In this document: piece after piece, positions 34,784 through 42,843 of the stretch
Layout of the letters: each line of letters opens with the position of its first letter
How positions within the stretch are numbered: the first letter of the stretch is position 1
Source of the DNA: Bradyrhizobium sp. CCGB12
Lineage (GTDB): Bacteria > Pseudomonadota > Alphaproteobacteria > Rhizobiales > Xanthobacteraceae
NCBI RefSeq assembly: GCF_024199845.1
Contig: NZ_JANADO010000001.1
Span: 8,668,001 to 8,732,000, forward strand
Length of the DNA: 64,000 bases
Reading direction: 5' to 3'
Notes under the pieces: model-generated
What the model was told of the DNA's origin: nothing
What the model saw: only the letters and a program-made list of their open reading frames with translations
Database searches by the model: none
Translations under genes and position numbers: made by a program

Positions 34784-35555
34784 ATGCCTCAATACGACTG
34801 GCGGTCGCCGGAATCCTACAAGACCCTACAAGACGCGGAAATCACCGACATCGCCTAGGAATGTCTTCGCCGAAACGCGGACTATCGACGTGCCTACGAA
34901 GCGATGATCGCCGACAGTCCGGACGGCGAGGTGACCGAGGAATTCAGGAGGAGGTGGGGCATTTGCTTTCGCCCATGACCCGCAGAGGTCCTTCGACGAA
35001 CAGACGATCTTTTGGGCGCCTGAGGTTCTGGCGACGGTCGTTCCAGTGACGGTTGCCTCGGCTGCCGATCGCAGTTCGGCGTCTTTGCCATTGCTCGACC
35101 TTGCAGCCGGTCAGTTGCGCCGTGCCGCCGATGGCTGGCACGCCGTGCTGCGCATCGGCGCGGTGGATTACCGTGTCTGGTCCAAAGAACCGCCGGTGCT
35201 CGGCGCGTCATACGCAGCCAAATTGCCGTTTGACGGCGATTTGGAAGCTCGCGCGTATGCAGCCCGACAGTTTTGGCGCGCGATGAATGGACGCGCGCCG
35301 GGTCCTGCATTTTACAAACTATCCCAACAGCGGCGCGAACGACTGAGCGCCGCGATCCCGGCGCTCGATGCTCGCAGCGCCGGCGGTAACTATCGCACTG
35401 TCGCCGAAGCGCTGTTCGGCAAAAAGCGCATCCCTGATCGCGCCTGGAAGACGCACGATTTCCGCAATCGAACGGTCCGCCTGGTGAAAGGCGGCCTCGC
35501 GTTGGTACGCGCAGGTTACCGCAAACTTCTGCGGCCCGGCCGCAGGGACGATTAG
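34784..35555 (+). pseudogene. DUF6499-DUF2285 two-domain regulator, broken by a stop and a frameshift
   Basis: From ATG 34784 the product MPQYDWRSPESYKTLQDAE is a clear DUF6499 start. Codon 25 is TAG (34856-34858) where relatives have tryptophan (DIAWECL), so one base change stops translation. The rest stays readable (RRNADYRRAYEAM, GEVTEEFRRRWG) until a frame shift near 34960, after which AHDPQRSFDEQTIFWAPEVL and the DUF2285 part continue to 35555. An ATG at 35046 could still give a 169-residue protein with the C-terminal domain (WSKEPPVLGASYAAKLPFDG, RKLLRPGRR), but no ribosome-binding site supports it. In related ICEs the intact gene stands just before the AlpA-like HTH and is probably a regulator of replication or transfer. 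Confidence 0.75.
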
Positions 35556-35687
35556 CCTCTCGGCCAAGGGTATCGAAAATCATACCCTCAATATTCAGCA
35601 TCCCCCTCCGAGATCGCGCTTCTCCATGATGACCGCACACGCGCCGACGCCGCCATGCGCGGTGCGCTGTCACCTTGGAGTTCTCAA

Positions 35688-35969
35688 ATGCCCGATTCGA
35701 CGGCCGGTTTACCTCCGCGCTTCCTGCGGACACCGGAGGCTGCGCGTTACCTTGGCCTCTCCGGTCGCACGCTCGAGAAGCACCGCACGTATGGCACCGG
35801 GCCGACGTATCGGAAGATCGGCGGACGTGTCGTCTACGCCCTGGATGACCTGAAAGCTTGGGCCGACCTCGGCGCCAAAACGTCAACGTCCGACCCCGGA
35901 AAGGGGACCGTGCTGCCGGCCAAGAAGCATCCGGTCTTGCGCCCGTATGCAGGCCAGGAACGTCGCTGA
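35688..35969 (+). CDS. AlpA/excisionase-like helix-turn-helix protein
   Basis: 93 residues. FLRTPEAARYLGLSGRTLEKHR, followed by GTGPTYRKIGGRVVYALDDLKAW, is the MerR-like winged HTH used by AlpA regulators and phage excisionases. The Lys- and Pro-rich tail is disordered. In elements of this type it stands immediately before repA (22 nt here) and may control replication or excision. GGAG lies about eight bases before the chosen ATG. Confidence 0.85.
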   Translation: MPDSTAGLPPRFLRTPEAARYLGLSGRTLEKHRTYGTGPTYRKIGGRVVYALDDLKAWADLGAKTSTSDPGKGTVLPAKKHPVLRPYAGQERR

Positions 35970-35991
35970 CCGCCGCGTGAGAACAGTGACC

Positions 35992-36873
35992 ATGCGGCGT
36001 AAACCCCATTCCGAGCGCGACCAGCTGGAGCTCTTTCGAGCGCTACCCGGGGATCTCGCACCGCGCGATGCGCAGGATCTGATGGCATATCCGTTCTTCT
36101 CTCTGGCGAAGACCAAGCGGGTTGTGCCGATCGATTTCCGCGCTGGTACAATCGCTATTCGTGTCGAAGCCGTGCCGGAACACGGCATCGCGACTATCTG
36201 GGATGCAGACGTTCTGATCTGGGCCGCTTCGCAGATCGTCGAAGCCCGTGACGCCGGCTTGAAGACCTCGCGCCTGCTGGCTGCAACGCCGTACGAGATT
36301 TTGACGTTTGTCGGCCGCGGCACTAGCGCACGCGACTATGACCGGCTGAAGGCCGGTCTTGACAGGTTGCAGTCAACGACGGTGCTGACCTCGATCCGCC
36401 AGCCGGCAGAGCGGCGGCGGCATCGCTTCTCCTGGATCAACGAGTGGAAAGAGACGGCCGATGCAAATGGCCGTCCATTCGGGCTCGAACTGATCCTGCC
36501 GGATTGGTTCTACGCCGGTGTCATCGATGACGCGCTCGTGCTGACGATCGACCGCGCTTATTTCGATCTGACGGGCGGACTTGAGCGCTGGCTTTATCGT
36601 CTTGTGCGCAAGCATGGCGGCCGGCAGGACGGCGGCTGGAGTTTTGATCTTGTGCACCTCCATGCCAAGTCCGGCATCCTCTCGCCGCTCAAGCATTTTG
36701 CGTACGACGTGCGTCAGATCGTCCAGTGCCAGACATTGCCCGGCTATCAGCTCGCGCTCACGCGCGATCCAGACGGCACCGAGCGGCTGAACTTCGCGCC
36801 TACGTCTGTTGCTCCGTTAACGGCACGCCTGCGCCGACGCGGTCTCATTCCAAATTCGGAGGACAACCTGTGA
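35992..36873 (+). CDS. repA: Replication initiator protein A (RPA-type RepA)
   Basis: 293 residues, normal for the family. Typical segments are YPFFSLAKTKRVVPIDFR, IWAASQIVEARDAG, TPYEILTFVGRGTSARDYDRLKAGLDRL, HRFSWINEW and the winged-helix part LILPDWFYAGV...LTIDRAYFDLTGGLERWLYRLVRKHGG. RPA-family initiators bind iterons and open the origin of broad-host-range-like plasmids and of ICEs that replicate after excision. Three exact 17-bp iterons begin seven bases past the stop codon, which fits. The upstream AlpA-like gene is close enough to share a transcript. Confidence 0.9.
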   Translation: MRRKPHSERDQLELFRALPGDLAPRDAQDLMAYPFFSLAKTKRVVPIDFRAGTIAIRVEAVPEHGIATIWDADVLIWAASQIVEARDAGLKTSRLLAATPYEILTFVGRGTSARDYDRLKAGLDRLQSTTVLTSIRQPAERRRHRFSWINEWKETADANGRPFGLELILPDWFYAGVIDDALVLTIDRAYFDLTGGLERWLYRLVRKHGGRQDGGWSFDLVHLHAKSGILSPLKHFAYDVRQIVQCQTLPGYQLALTRDPDGTERLNFAPTSVAPLTARLRRRGLIPNSEDNL

Positions 36874-36879
36874 ATCAGC

Positions 36880-36943
36880 TCGTGCTATCGGGGACCGTAA
36901 TCCTCGTGCTATCGGGGACCCGATCCTCGTGCTATCGGGGACC
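36880..36943 (+). repeat. Three 17-bp iterons, putative origin of replication
   Basis: tcgtgctatcggggacc occurs exactly at 36880-36896, 36904-36920 and 36927-36943, spaced 24 and 23 bp, roughly two helical turns, so an initiator would bind the same face. They begin seven bases after the repA stop. An AT-rich tract with repeated actaac follows (about 36985-37025) and could be the melting region. Confidence 0.8.
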
Positions 36944-37460
36944 GAAATCCAGCTTAAGTGCCTGTTTTTCTGAGCCTTCCAGCCGCTCTAACTTTACTAA
37001 CATACTGACACTAACTTCTTGTTGTGAATCAGTACGTTGTGAACAAGTCGGCCGCGCGTGCAACGAGCATGCCTCGTGCAGCCACTCTCGCACGCGCAAA
37101 GGTTCGCTGCAATGCGAGTCTTGTCGCCAATGCACGCGCGTCGACGAGATCACGCGCAAATCCGCGCGATTGCTAACGTCGACATCATCGCCTGGTGCGC
37201 GTCAGGTCCTCTTGCAGCCGCTCGCTCGTCGAGGAGAACTCGCTAACATCCGTGGTTGGCACGATGGCCACCACAAGCCGGAATCTGAGGAATGGGCGGT
37301 CAGGCTAACCAGCGCCGTGCTTGATGGCTTCAACGGTCTGCATGAAGCCGCCGGCAAGAAAAGTTGCGATCTCGCCCAAATCCCCGTCTCCTCGGGAGAC
37401 GCCGCTCCGCCGTGGCGGAAGGAAAAGGCGCGCGTGGAAGCGGCCGGGTCACAGAGGCTT
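36944..37460. other. Probable oriV remainder and flank of the IS110 copy; no parA seen
   Basis: The first ~100 bp are AT-rich and include gttgtgaa twice (37020-37050), possibly part of the origin. The remainder up to 37460 contains no recognisable gene and probably includes IS110 terminal sequence. Related elements normally carry a parA gene in this interval. Confidence 0.4.
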
Positions 37461-38513
37461 TTAAGCCGCCGCAGCGACCCGGCCGCGCTTGCCGCCGGCG
37501 CCAAACCGGAACGTGGTGCCATCGATCCAGAACTTGTGCAGCAGCACGGCGAGCGCGCGCCCAACGGCTGTCGCCGCTCGCTTCAGATCCTTCTTCCTGG
37601 CGAGCCGCAGGCCCCACAGCCGCAGCTTGAAGGTCTTTGGAATGCGGGTGAGGATCGCGATCGCGGCCTCATACAGCATCGCCCGCGTCAGCTCGTCGCC
37701 GAATTTGGAGATGCCGCCGATGCGGTCGGTTTGTCCGGATTGGTAGCGCCGTGGCGTCAGGCCAAAATGCGCCCCGACATTGGTCGACTTCCTGAAGCGG
37801 GCCGGGTCGTCGACAGTGGCGCGGAATGTCAGCGCCACCAGCGCGCCGACACCGGGCACGGTCATCATCCGCCGCACCGCGCTGTCGCTGCGCGCTGCCG
37901 CCAGAGCCAGGCGCTGCAGCTTTGCCAGCTGCAGCCGCATGGCATTGCGGGCGTCCAAGAGCGGCGTAAGGATGACCTCCAATTCTTTCTTCCCGGCGAT
38001 GATCTCGCGCACCCGGGCGTCAAAACGGCCCATGGAGATCTCGCCGACCTTCAGGCCAAACGGGCGCAACAGGCCGCGGATCATGTTCTCCATGTCGAGC
38101 ACCTTGCCGAGCAGCGCCTTGCGTCCGACCAGCAGCGCGCGCAGCATTTGTGCGCCCTCCGATTTTACATGGACCGCACGGAATCAGCCGGTTCGCATCA
38201 TCTGCGCGATGCCCCTGGCGTCGTTCCGGTCGATCTTGTTCAGCATCGCGCTCAGCGCCGCCTTGGCATGCCGGGTCTCGATGCAGATCACGGGCAGGCC
38301 TTTTTCGGCGAGCGCTGTGAACAGCCACGCGCTGCACGAGAACGCTTCCAGCCCAACGCGCTTCAGGTCGATGCCCCATTCCGCCAAGAACAGCTCGATC
38401 GCGTCGGGATCGGTGTCGAGTTTCGCCTCCCGAACAACGCTGCCATCGCCGTCCACCACGCAAATGTTCGTCGCCTCCAGCGACACGTCAAGCCCAGCAT
38501 AGACGTCCATCAT
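37461..38513 (-). mobile_element. IS110-family insertion sequence, transposase interrupted by a stop
   Basis: The transposase would be about 350 residues: the N-terminal DEDD-type RuvC-like domain (VYAGLDVSLEATNICVVDGDG, HAKAALSAMLNKIDRNDARG) and the C-terminal IS116/IS110/IS902 domain (MTVPGVGALVALTFRATVDD, FGLTPRRYQSGQ, LYEAAIAIL). TGA at 38184-38186 splits it in frame; relatives have tryptophan there (MRTG-W-FRAVHVKS), so a single TGG to TGA change inactivated it. The downstream part is otherwise intact to 37461, so the event is recent. IS110 elements lack clear inverted repeats, so exact ends cannot be set. It lies between the RepA iterons and the transfer genes. Confidence 0.85.
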
Positions 38514-38788
38514 TCGCCTCCACCGCCGACCGCCGGACCGCACAGCGCGCTCCGTTCGCGAATCGTTGCGCAGCATCGTCGCTGCAACGCGGCCGGCGAG
38601 GGGGCACAAGTCAGTACCCCGGCTAACCAGAAATCCTTCGGATTTCTTCTAACGGACCAAGCCGAAAGCCGCATTAGAGGCTTCCGGCAACAGGGTGCCG
38701 TCAGTCCTGCTTGCCTTGGCAAGCCGCACGCGAACTCCTCGGAGCCTCAAGCCCACGGTTGCCTGTTCCAGCATCCGGGAGCGACGGC

Positions 38789-39253
38789 ATGAGCGACCTG
38801 ACCGAGGTGGAAGTGCTGTGGCTCGAGAAGCGTATCGAAAACCGCATTCGGTTCGGTCGGGTCGTCAAGGAACGGAAGCTTGATCGTCACCGGCGTGTCC
38901 TGTCATTTGCACCCGGCAGCATCTTTGCCTTCGTCCGTTGGACCTCCAACGACTTCGGCACAATCGTTTCGCGGATCGACATCTTGCGCGCGGTCGCGCC
39001 GGGACAGCGCTGCTTGACCGTCCCTTATGTGAAGCCTGGTGGAGAAATCCTGCTGCGGCTTTCCGGCTGGCAAAAGGTCGAACGGGTGCTGCAGATGGTC
39101 GATGCCGTGGAAGCACTCGGCATCGATCCCGCCGACGTCGCGCCTGATCATTGGCATCACGTTCATAACCGCCTGTCCGTCAACGAAAACCCGCGTCCCT
39201 ACACCAAGGCACGCCATCAGGCCTGGCTTCACCGCCAGAGAATGATGCGATGA
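38789..39253 (+). CDS. DUF2840 domain protein
   Basis: 154 residues, matching DUF2840: LTEVEVLWLEKRIENRIRFG, APGSIFAFVRWTSNDFGTI, GGEILLRLSGWQKVERVLQ, GIDPADVAPDHWHHVHNRL. The family is found on alphaproteobacterial conjugative elements just before traF; it is cytoplasmic with unknown function. Its stop overlaps the traF start (ATGA). GGGAG precedes the chosen ATG. Confidence 0.85.
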   Translation: MSDLTEVEVLWLEKRIENRIRFGRVVKERKLDRHRRVLSFAPGSIFAFVRWTSNDFGTIVSRIDILRAVAPGQRCLTVPYVKPGGEILLRLSGWQKVERVLQMVDAVEALGIDPADVAPDHWHHVHNRLSVNENPRPYTKARHQAWLHRQRMMR

Positions 39254-39762
39254 GCAGTCGCCTGAAGATGCTGACAGTGACGTTTGGCGCTGCTGCTGCG
39301 CTCGCTGCAACAATCGTCCTGGAGCCACTTCCGCTCTATATCTGGAATGCATCGGCAAGCGTGCCGATTGGCCTCTATCGCCTGCGACCGGCGGAACATT
39401 TCTATGTCACTGAGTTGGTCACCGTGCAGCCGCCCGAGCCGCTTGCGACCTTTCTCGATCTTAACGGCTATCTGCCAATCGGCGTTCCCATGCTCAAGCG
39501 AGTCTTGGCGCTACCCGGGCAGACGGTCTGCAGAAGCGAGCTCACGATTTCGGTCGATGATATCGCGGTGGGCGAGGCGAAGTATCGCGACCGACACGGT
39601 CGTCCGCTGCCGAACTGGCAGGGCTGCCGCGTCGTCGGCGACGGCGAGCTCTTTCTCATGAATTGGCAGTCGGACGACTCTCTTGACGGCCGATATTTTG
39701 GATTTCTTCCAGCGTCGGCCGTGATCGGCCGTGCGCTTCCGGTGTGGACGTGGGAGGAGTGA
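39250..39762 (+). CDS. traF: Conjugation signal peptidase TraF (S26 family)
   Basis: 170 residues. An N-terminal membrane segment (AAAALAATIVLEPLPLYIW) precedes NASASVPIGLYRL with the catalytic serine S37; MLKRVLALPGQTV supplies the lysine K83; DGRYFGFLPASAVIGRA closes the S26 fold. In P-type transfer systems TraF matures and cyclises the TrbC pilin, here encoded at 47853. It overlaps DUF2840 upstream and nearly touches the transglycosylase gene downstream, so it is part of one operon. Confidence 0.9.
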   Translation: MSSRLKMLTVTFGAAAALAATIVLEPLPLYIWNASASVPIGLYRLRPAEHFYVTELVTVQPPEPLATFLDLNGYLPIGVPMLKRVLALPGQTVCRSELTISVDDIAVGEAKYRDRHGRPLPNWQGCRVVGDGELFLMNWQSDDSLDGRYFGFLPASAVIGRALPVWTWEE

Positions 39763-39764
39763 TC

Positions 39765-40658
39765 GTGCGTCTTCCATGTGTTCGCTCCGCCATTCCTCTG
39801 TTCGATCTATTGCGGGATCATTCCTCCGTTCCGACCAATGTCTGCATGGCCGACGCGCGCAGCGCCCGCCCAGGGCGGCCGCCCGGCCGGCGCGAAGCAG
39901 CTTTACCCTGGACCGGCGTGAGCACGCCGGCATGCTTGGCTCGGTTGGGCACGCGCGTTTGCGCTGTTGTGCCCCTGATGCTTCTGCTGACTGCGTTCGA
40001 CAGTGCCGCTTTGGCCCAGAGCCGATCAGCCGCCCAGCCGGCGATCAGTCAGACCAGTCACTCATTTGCCGGCTTCATCAATGAAGCCTCACAACGCTTT
40101 GCGATTGCGCCGAACTGGATCCGATCAGTCATCAGCATCGAGAGTGCTGGCGACATGCACGCCCGATCGCCAAAAGGCGCAATGAGCCTGATGCAAATCA
40201 TGCCGGCGACCCGGGCGGAACTTCGCGAGCGCTATAATCTCGGCAGCGATCCCTACGACCCGCGCGACAACATTCTGGCAGGCACGGCTTACTTGCGCGA
40301 ACTGCTCGATCGGTATGACTCGCCCGGCGTGTTTGCCGCGTACAACGCGGGACCATCTCGCTATGAAGGGCATCTCGCAGGCGGCTCTTTGCCAGACGTG
40401 ACGCGAGCATACGTCGCAAAGCTTGCAAATCTGCTTGCCATCGAACTACCGCCGACGTGGATGTCCAGCGGACGGTCGTCAGCAGCTGCGACGCTATTCG
40501 TCACGCGATCCGATCTCATGAAAACGCGCGATCGGTCGCTGACGCTCGTGCCTTGGAGTGGTGTCACGACCGCAATCTCGGCTCCCGATGTTTCGCATAT
40601 GGTTCCTCGGCCAATTGGCGTGTTCGTCGCTCGATCGGATTCGGGAGCATCGCAATGA
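39765..40658 (+). CDS. Lytic transglycosylase of the transfer system
   Basis: About 297 residues. A signal-peptide-like segment (VVPLMLLLTAFDSAALAQ, ~65-82) precedes a goose-type/Slt catalytic domain: FAIAPNWIRSVISIESAG with the catalytic glutamate, SPKGAMSLMQIMPATR, DPRDNILAGTAYLREL and VFAAYNAGPSRY. It opens peptidoglycan to let the secretion channel pass, the VirB1 role. The GTG at 39765 is preferred because GGAGG precedes it; the frame is open to 39744. The C-terminal ~80 residues are Ser-rich and not conserved. Confidence 0.85.
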   Translation: MRLPCVRSAIPLFDLLRDHSSVPTNVCMADARSARPGRPPGRREAALPWTGVSTPACLARLGTRVCAVVPLMLLLTAFDSAALAQSRSAAQPAISQTSHSFAGFINEASQRFAIAPNWIRSVISIESAGDMHARSPKGAMSLMQIMPATRAELRERYNLGSDPYDPRDNILAGTAYLRELLDRYDSPGVFAAYNAGPSRYEGHLAGGSLPDVTRAYVAKLANLLAIELPPTWMSSGRSSAAATLFVTRSDLMKTRDRSLTLVPWSGVTTAISAPDVSHMVPRPIGVFVARSDSGASQ

Positions 40659-41043
40659 CCAAGTGTGCGGGTTCGCAAGCTGATGGCGTTTGGGCGATGC
40701 CTTCGGCCCGCGCTCTACTCGTCGCTTCGCTCCTCACCGAGCCACCCTTCGGGTGTCTCGGCCCTTCGGGTAACGATCGCTATCGCAAGCGCTCGCAGGC
40801 ACTGGTTGCTTCCCAAGTCAACTGCCAGTTCGCGGCGGCTCTTTCGGGATCCGGCGACTGGGAGACCACGACGGCAGGACGGCGAGATAAAAGGGGCTCG
40901 CCGGTCGAACCGCAAGCCATTGACATGGCTTGGGTTCCGGCGTGCCGGTCGGTCGGGGCGCGTGCCGCGCCTTGCAGATTGACGAATGCAATCAAAGGCG
41001 TTTTCGGCACCATGTGCGCTTTTGATCGTTGGGAGACCCGGCC
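40659..41043. other. Intergenic region upstream of the relaxase gene (candidate oriT region)
   Basis: 385 bp. It contains the hairpin ccgag-c-caccc-ttc-gggtg-t-ctcgg (about 40737-40761) and more cccttcgggt sequence. An open frame starting at ATG 40655 (about 130 codons) spans it but is not protein-like. Origins of transfer usually lie next to relaxase genes, so this is one place to look; no nick site is recognisable by eye. Confidence 0.35.
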
Positions 41044-42807
41044 ATGAGCACAGGCGACAGCGATCTGCGTATTCGGCCTGGACGCATCCGCAGTACACGC
41101 GCACCGAAGCAGAAGAGCTTTGTCGACCAGGTGCTGCGCGCCGCGAAGAAAGCCGGACACACCTCGGGTGTCGCTGCAGTTGGCAGGCGTTCTGTAACCT
41201 ACGGGCGCTCGACGTTTGGCCGCGGCCGGCTGTCCTTTAGTCGCGCCCGATTGTTCAGCCCGACGCGACGTGTTGTGGTCAAGGCGCGCGTGGTTCGCCA
41301 CAAAGCGCGCGCCTTCCGCTCGGCACCATTGACAGCACATCTTTCATATCTGAAGCGCGATGGCGTCACCCGAAGCGGCGAGCGGGCCGAGATGTTCGAT
41401 GCCGGTAGCGACCGCGCCGATAGCGCGGCTTTCGCAGAACGCTGCAAGGACGACCGGCATCATTTCCGCTTCATCGTCTCGCCTGGGGACGCTGGCGAGA
41501 TGACCGACCTCAAAGCCTTCACCCGCGACCTTGCCAAGCAAATGGAAATCGACCTCGGCACGCGGCTCGATTGGGTCGCCGTCGATCACTGGAACACGGA
41601 CAACCCTCATGTCCATCTTCTCGTTCGGGGAGTCGACGAAGAACGGGGCGATCTCGTGATCTCCCGCGACTACATCAGTCGAGGCCTGCGATCACGTGCC
41701 GAGGAACTGGTCGCCATCGAACTGGGTCCAAAACCTGAGCATGAAATCCGCAATTCGCTGGAGAGGGAAGTCACCGCGGAACGATGGACCCGGCTTGATC
41801 AGGAGATTCGGCTGGCAGCCGATGAAACCGGCACCATCGACCTACGCCCCGAGAATCCCGGGACTTTCGATCCTGAAATCCGACGCTTGATGGTTGGCCG
41901 CCTACAGCACCTGGAGAAGATGGGACTTGCGGCATCCGCCGCGCCAGGGGAATGGATGGTTGGGCTCGAGGCCGAGCGTAGCTTGCGCGACCTCGGTATG
42001 CGCGGCGACATCATCAAGACCATGCAACGCGCTTTTGTCGAGCGGGGAGATGCGCGCGGAGTCGCCGGTTACGTCATCGAAAGTGGACAGCCGTCGTCCC
42101 AGATCATCGGACGGCTGGTCGACCGTGGATTGCATGACGAACTGAGTGGCGAGGCCTACGCCCTGATCGACGGAACGGACGGACGCGCGCATCACGTGCG
42201 CTTCCGAGGGATCGAGGCCTTCGAGCATGCTCCGCCAGTTGGTGGCATTGTCGAAGTTCGGCGCTTCGGTCATACGGGGGACCCGAGCCCCACCATGGTG
42301 CTCGCGTCCCGTTCCGATTTCGATCTTGGTGCGCAGGTCACCGCCAAGGGGGCGACCTGGCTCGACCACCGGCTGGTCGAACGCGACCCTATGCCGCTCG
42401 CCATGGGCGGTTTCGGCCGCGAGACCCGCGACGCCATGGAAGCCCGTACCGAGCATCTGATCCAGAAGGGCCTGGCGGAGCGGCAGGGCCAGCGCATCAT
42501 CCTGCAGCGCGACCTCCTGAATACGTTGCGACGACGCGAACTCGACGAAGTCGCAGCAAAGGTCTCGGCCGACACCGGCCTGCCTCACGTGAACGCCGGC
42601 TCCGGGGAGCATGTGACGGGCACGTATCGCCAGCGGCTGACGCTCACCTCCGGGCGTTTTGCGATGATCGACAACGGACTTGGCTTTCAGCTCGTACCCT
42701 GGTCGCGCGATCTCGAAAAGAGGCTCGGGCAACACGTCAGCGGCGTCGTGAAGGATGGCGGCGGCATCGAATGGGGCTTTGGCCGCAAGCGCGACCTCGG
42801 GCTCTAG
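41044..42807 (+). CDS. rlxS: Relaxase (VirD2-like, DUF3363), RlxS-type
   Basis: 587 residues. The N-terminal third has LTAHLSYLKRDGVTRSG, RHHFRFIVSPGDAGEM, WVAVDHWNTD and NPHVHLLVRG with the metal-binding H189 and H191, the relaxase three-histidine region. The C-terminal DUF3363 part includes VEVRRFGHTGDPSP, TWLDHRLV and MPLAMGGFGRE. It would nick the element at oriT and be carried into the recipient with the DNA. The gene symbol follows the equivalent gene of the Mesorhizobium symbiosis ICE, which I recall as having this domain layout. It is followed 36 nt later by traG, its coupling protein. Confidence 0.85.
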   Translation: MSTGDSDLRIRPGRIRSTRAPKQKSFVDQVLRAAKKAGHTSGVAAVGRRSVTYGRSTFGRGRLSFSRARLFSPTRRVVVKARVVRHKARAFRSAPLTAHLSYLKRDGVTRSGERAEMFDAGSDRADSAAFAERCKDDRHHFRFIVSPGDAGEMTDLKAFTRDLAKQMEIDLGTRLDWVAVDHWNTDNPHVHLLVRGVDEERGDLVISRDYISRGLRSRAEELVAIELGPKPEHEIRNSLEREVTAERWTRLDQEIRLAADETGTIDLRPENPGTFDPEIRRLMVGRLQHLEKMGLAASAAPGEWMVGLEAERSLRDLGMRGDIIKTMQRAFVERGDARGVAGYVIESGQPSSQIIGRLVDRGLHDELSGEAYALIDGTDGRAHHVRFRGIEAFEHAPPVGGIVEVRRFGHTGDPSPTMVLASRSDFDLGAQVTAKGATWLDHRLVERDPMPLAMGGFGRETRDAMEARTEHLIQKGLAERQGQRIILQRDLLNTLRRRELDEVAAKVSADTGLPHVNAGSGEHVTGTYRQRLTLTSGRFAMIDNGLGFQLVPWSRDLEKRLGQHVSGVVKDGGGIEWGFGRKRDLGL

Positions 42808-42843
42808 CAATCTCTCCGATTCAGTTGCGGAAGGACGTTCGGG

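Noticed and set aside
36880..36943. Short direct repeats as a possible CRISPR array
   Set aside because: Only three 17-bp units with 6-7 bp between them right after repA; these are iterons, and no cas genes are present.
36726..38792. 688-codon plus-strand frame
   Set aside because: It runs through the end of repA, the iterons and the antisense of the IS110 transposase; there is no protein similarity along it.
40655..41047. ORF of about 130 codons overlapping the transglycosylase stop (ATGA)
   Set aside because: The overlap looked operon-like, but the product has no recognisable motif and spans hairpin-rich intergenic DNA.
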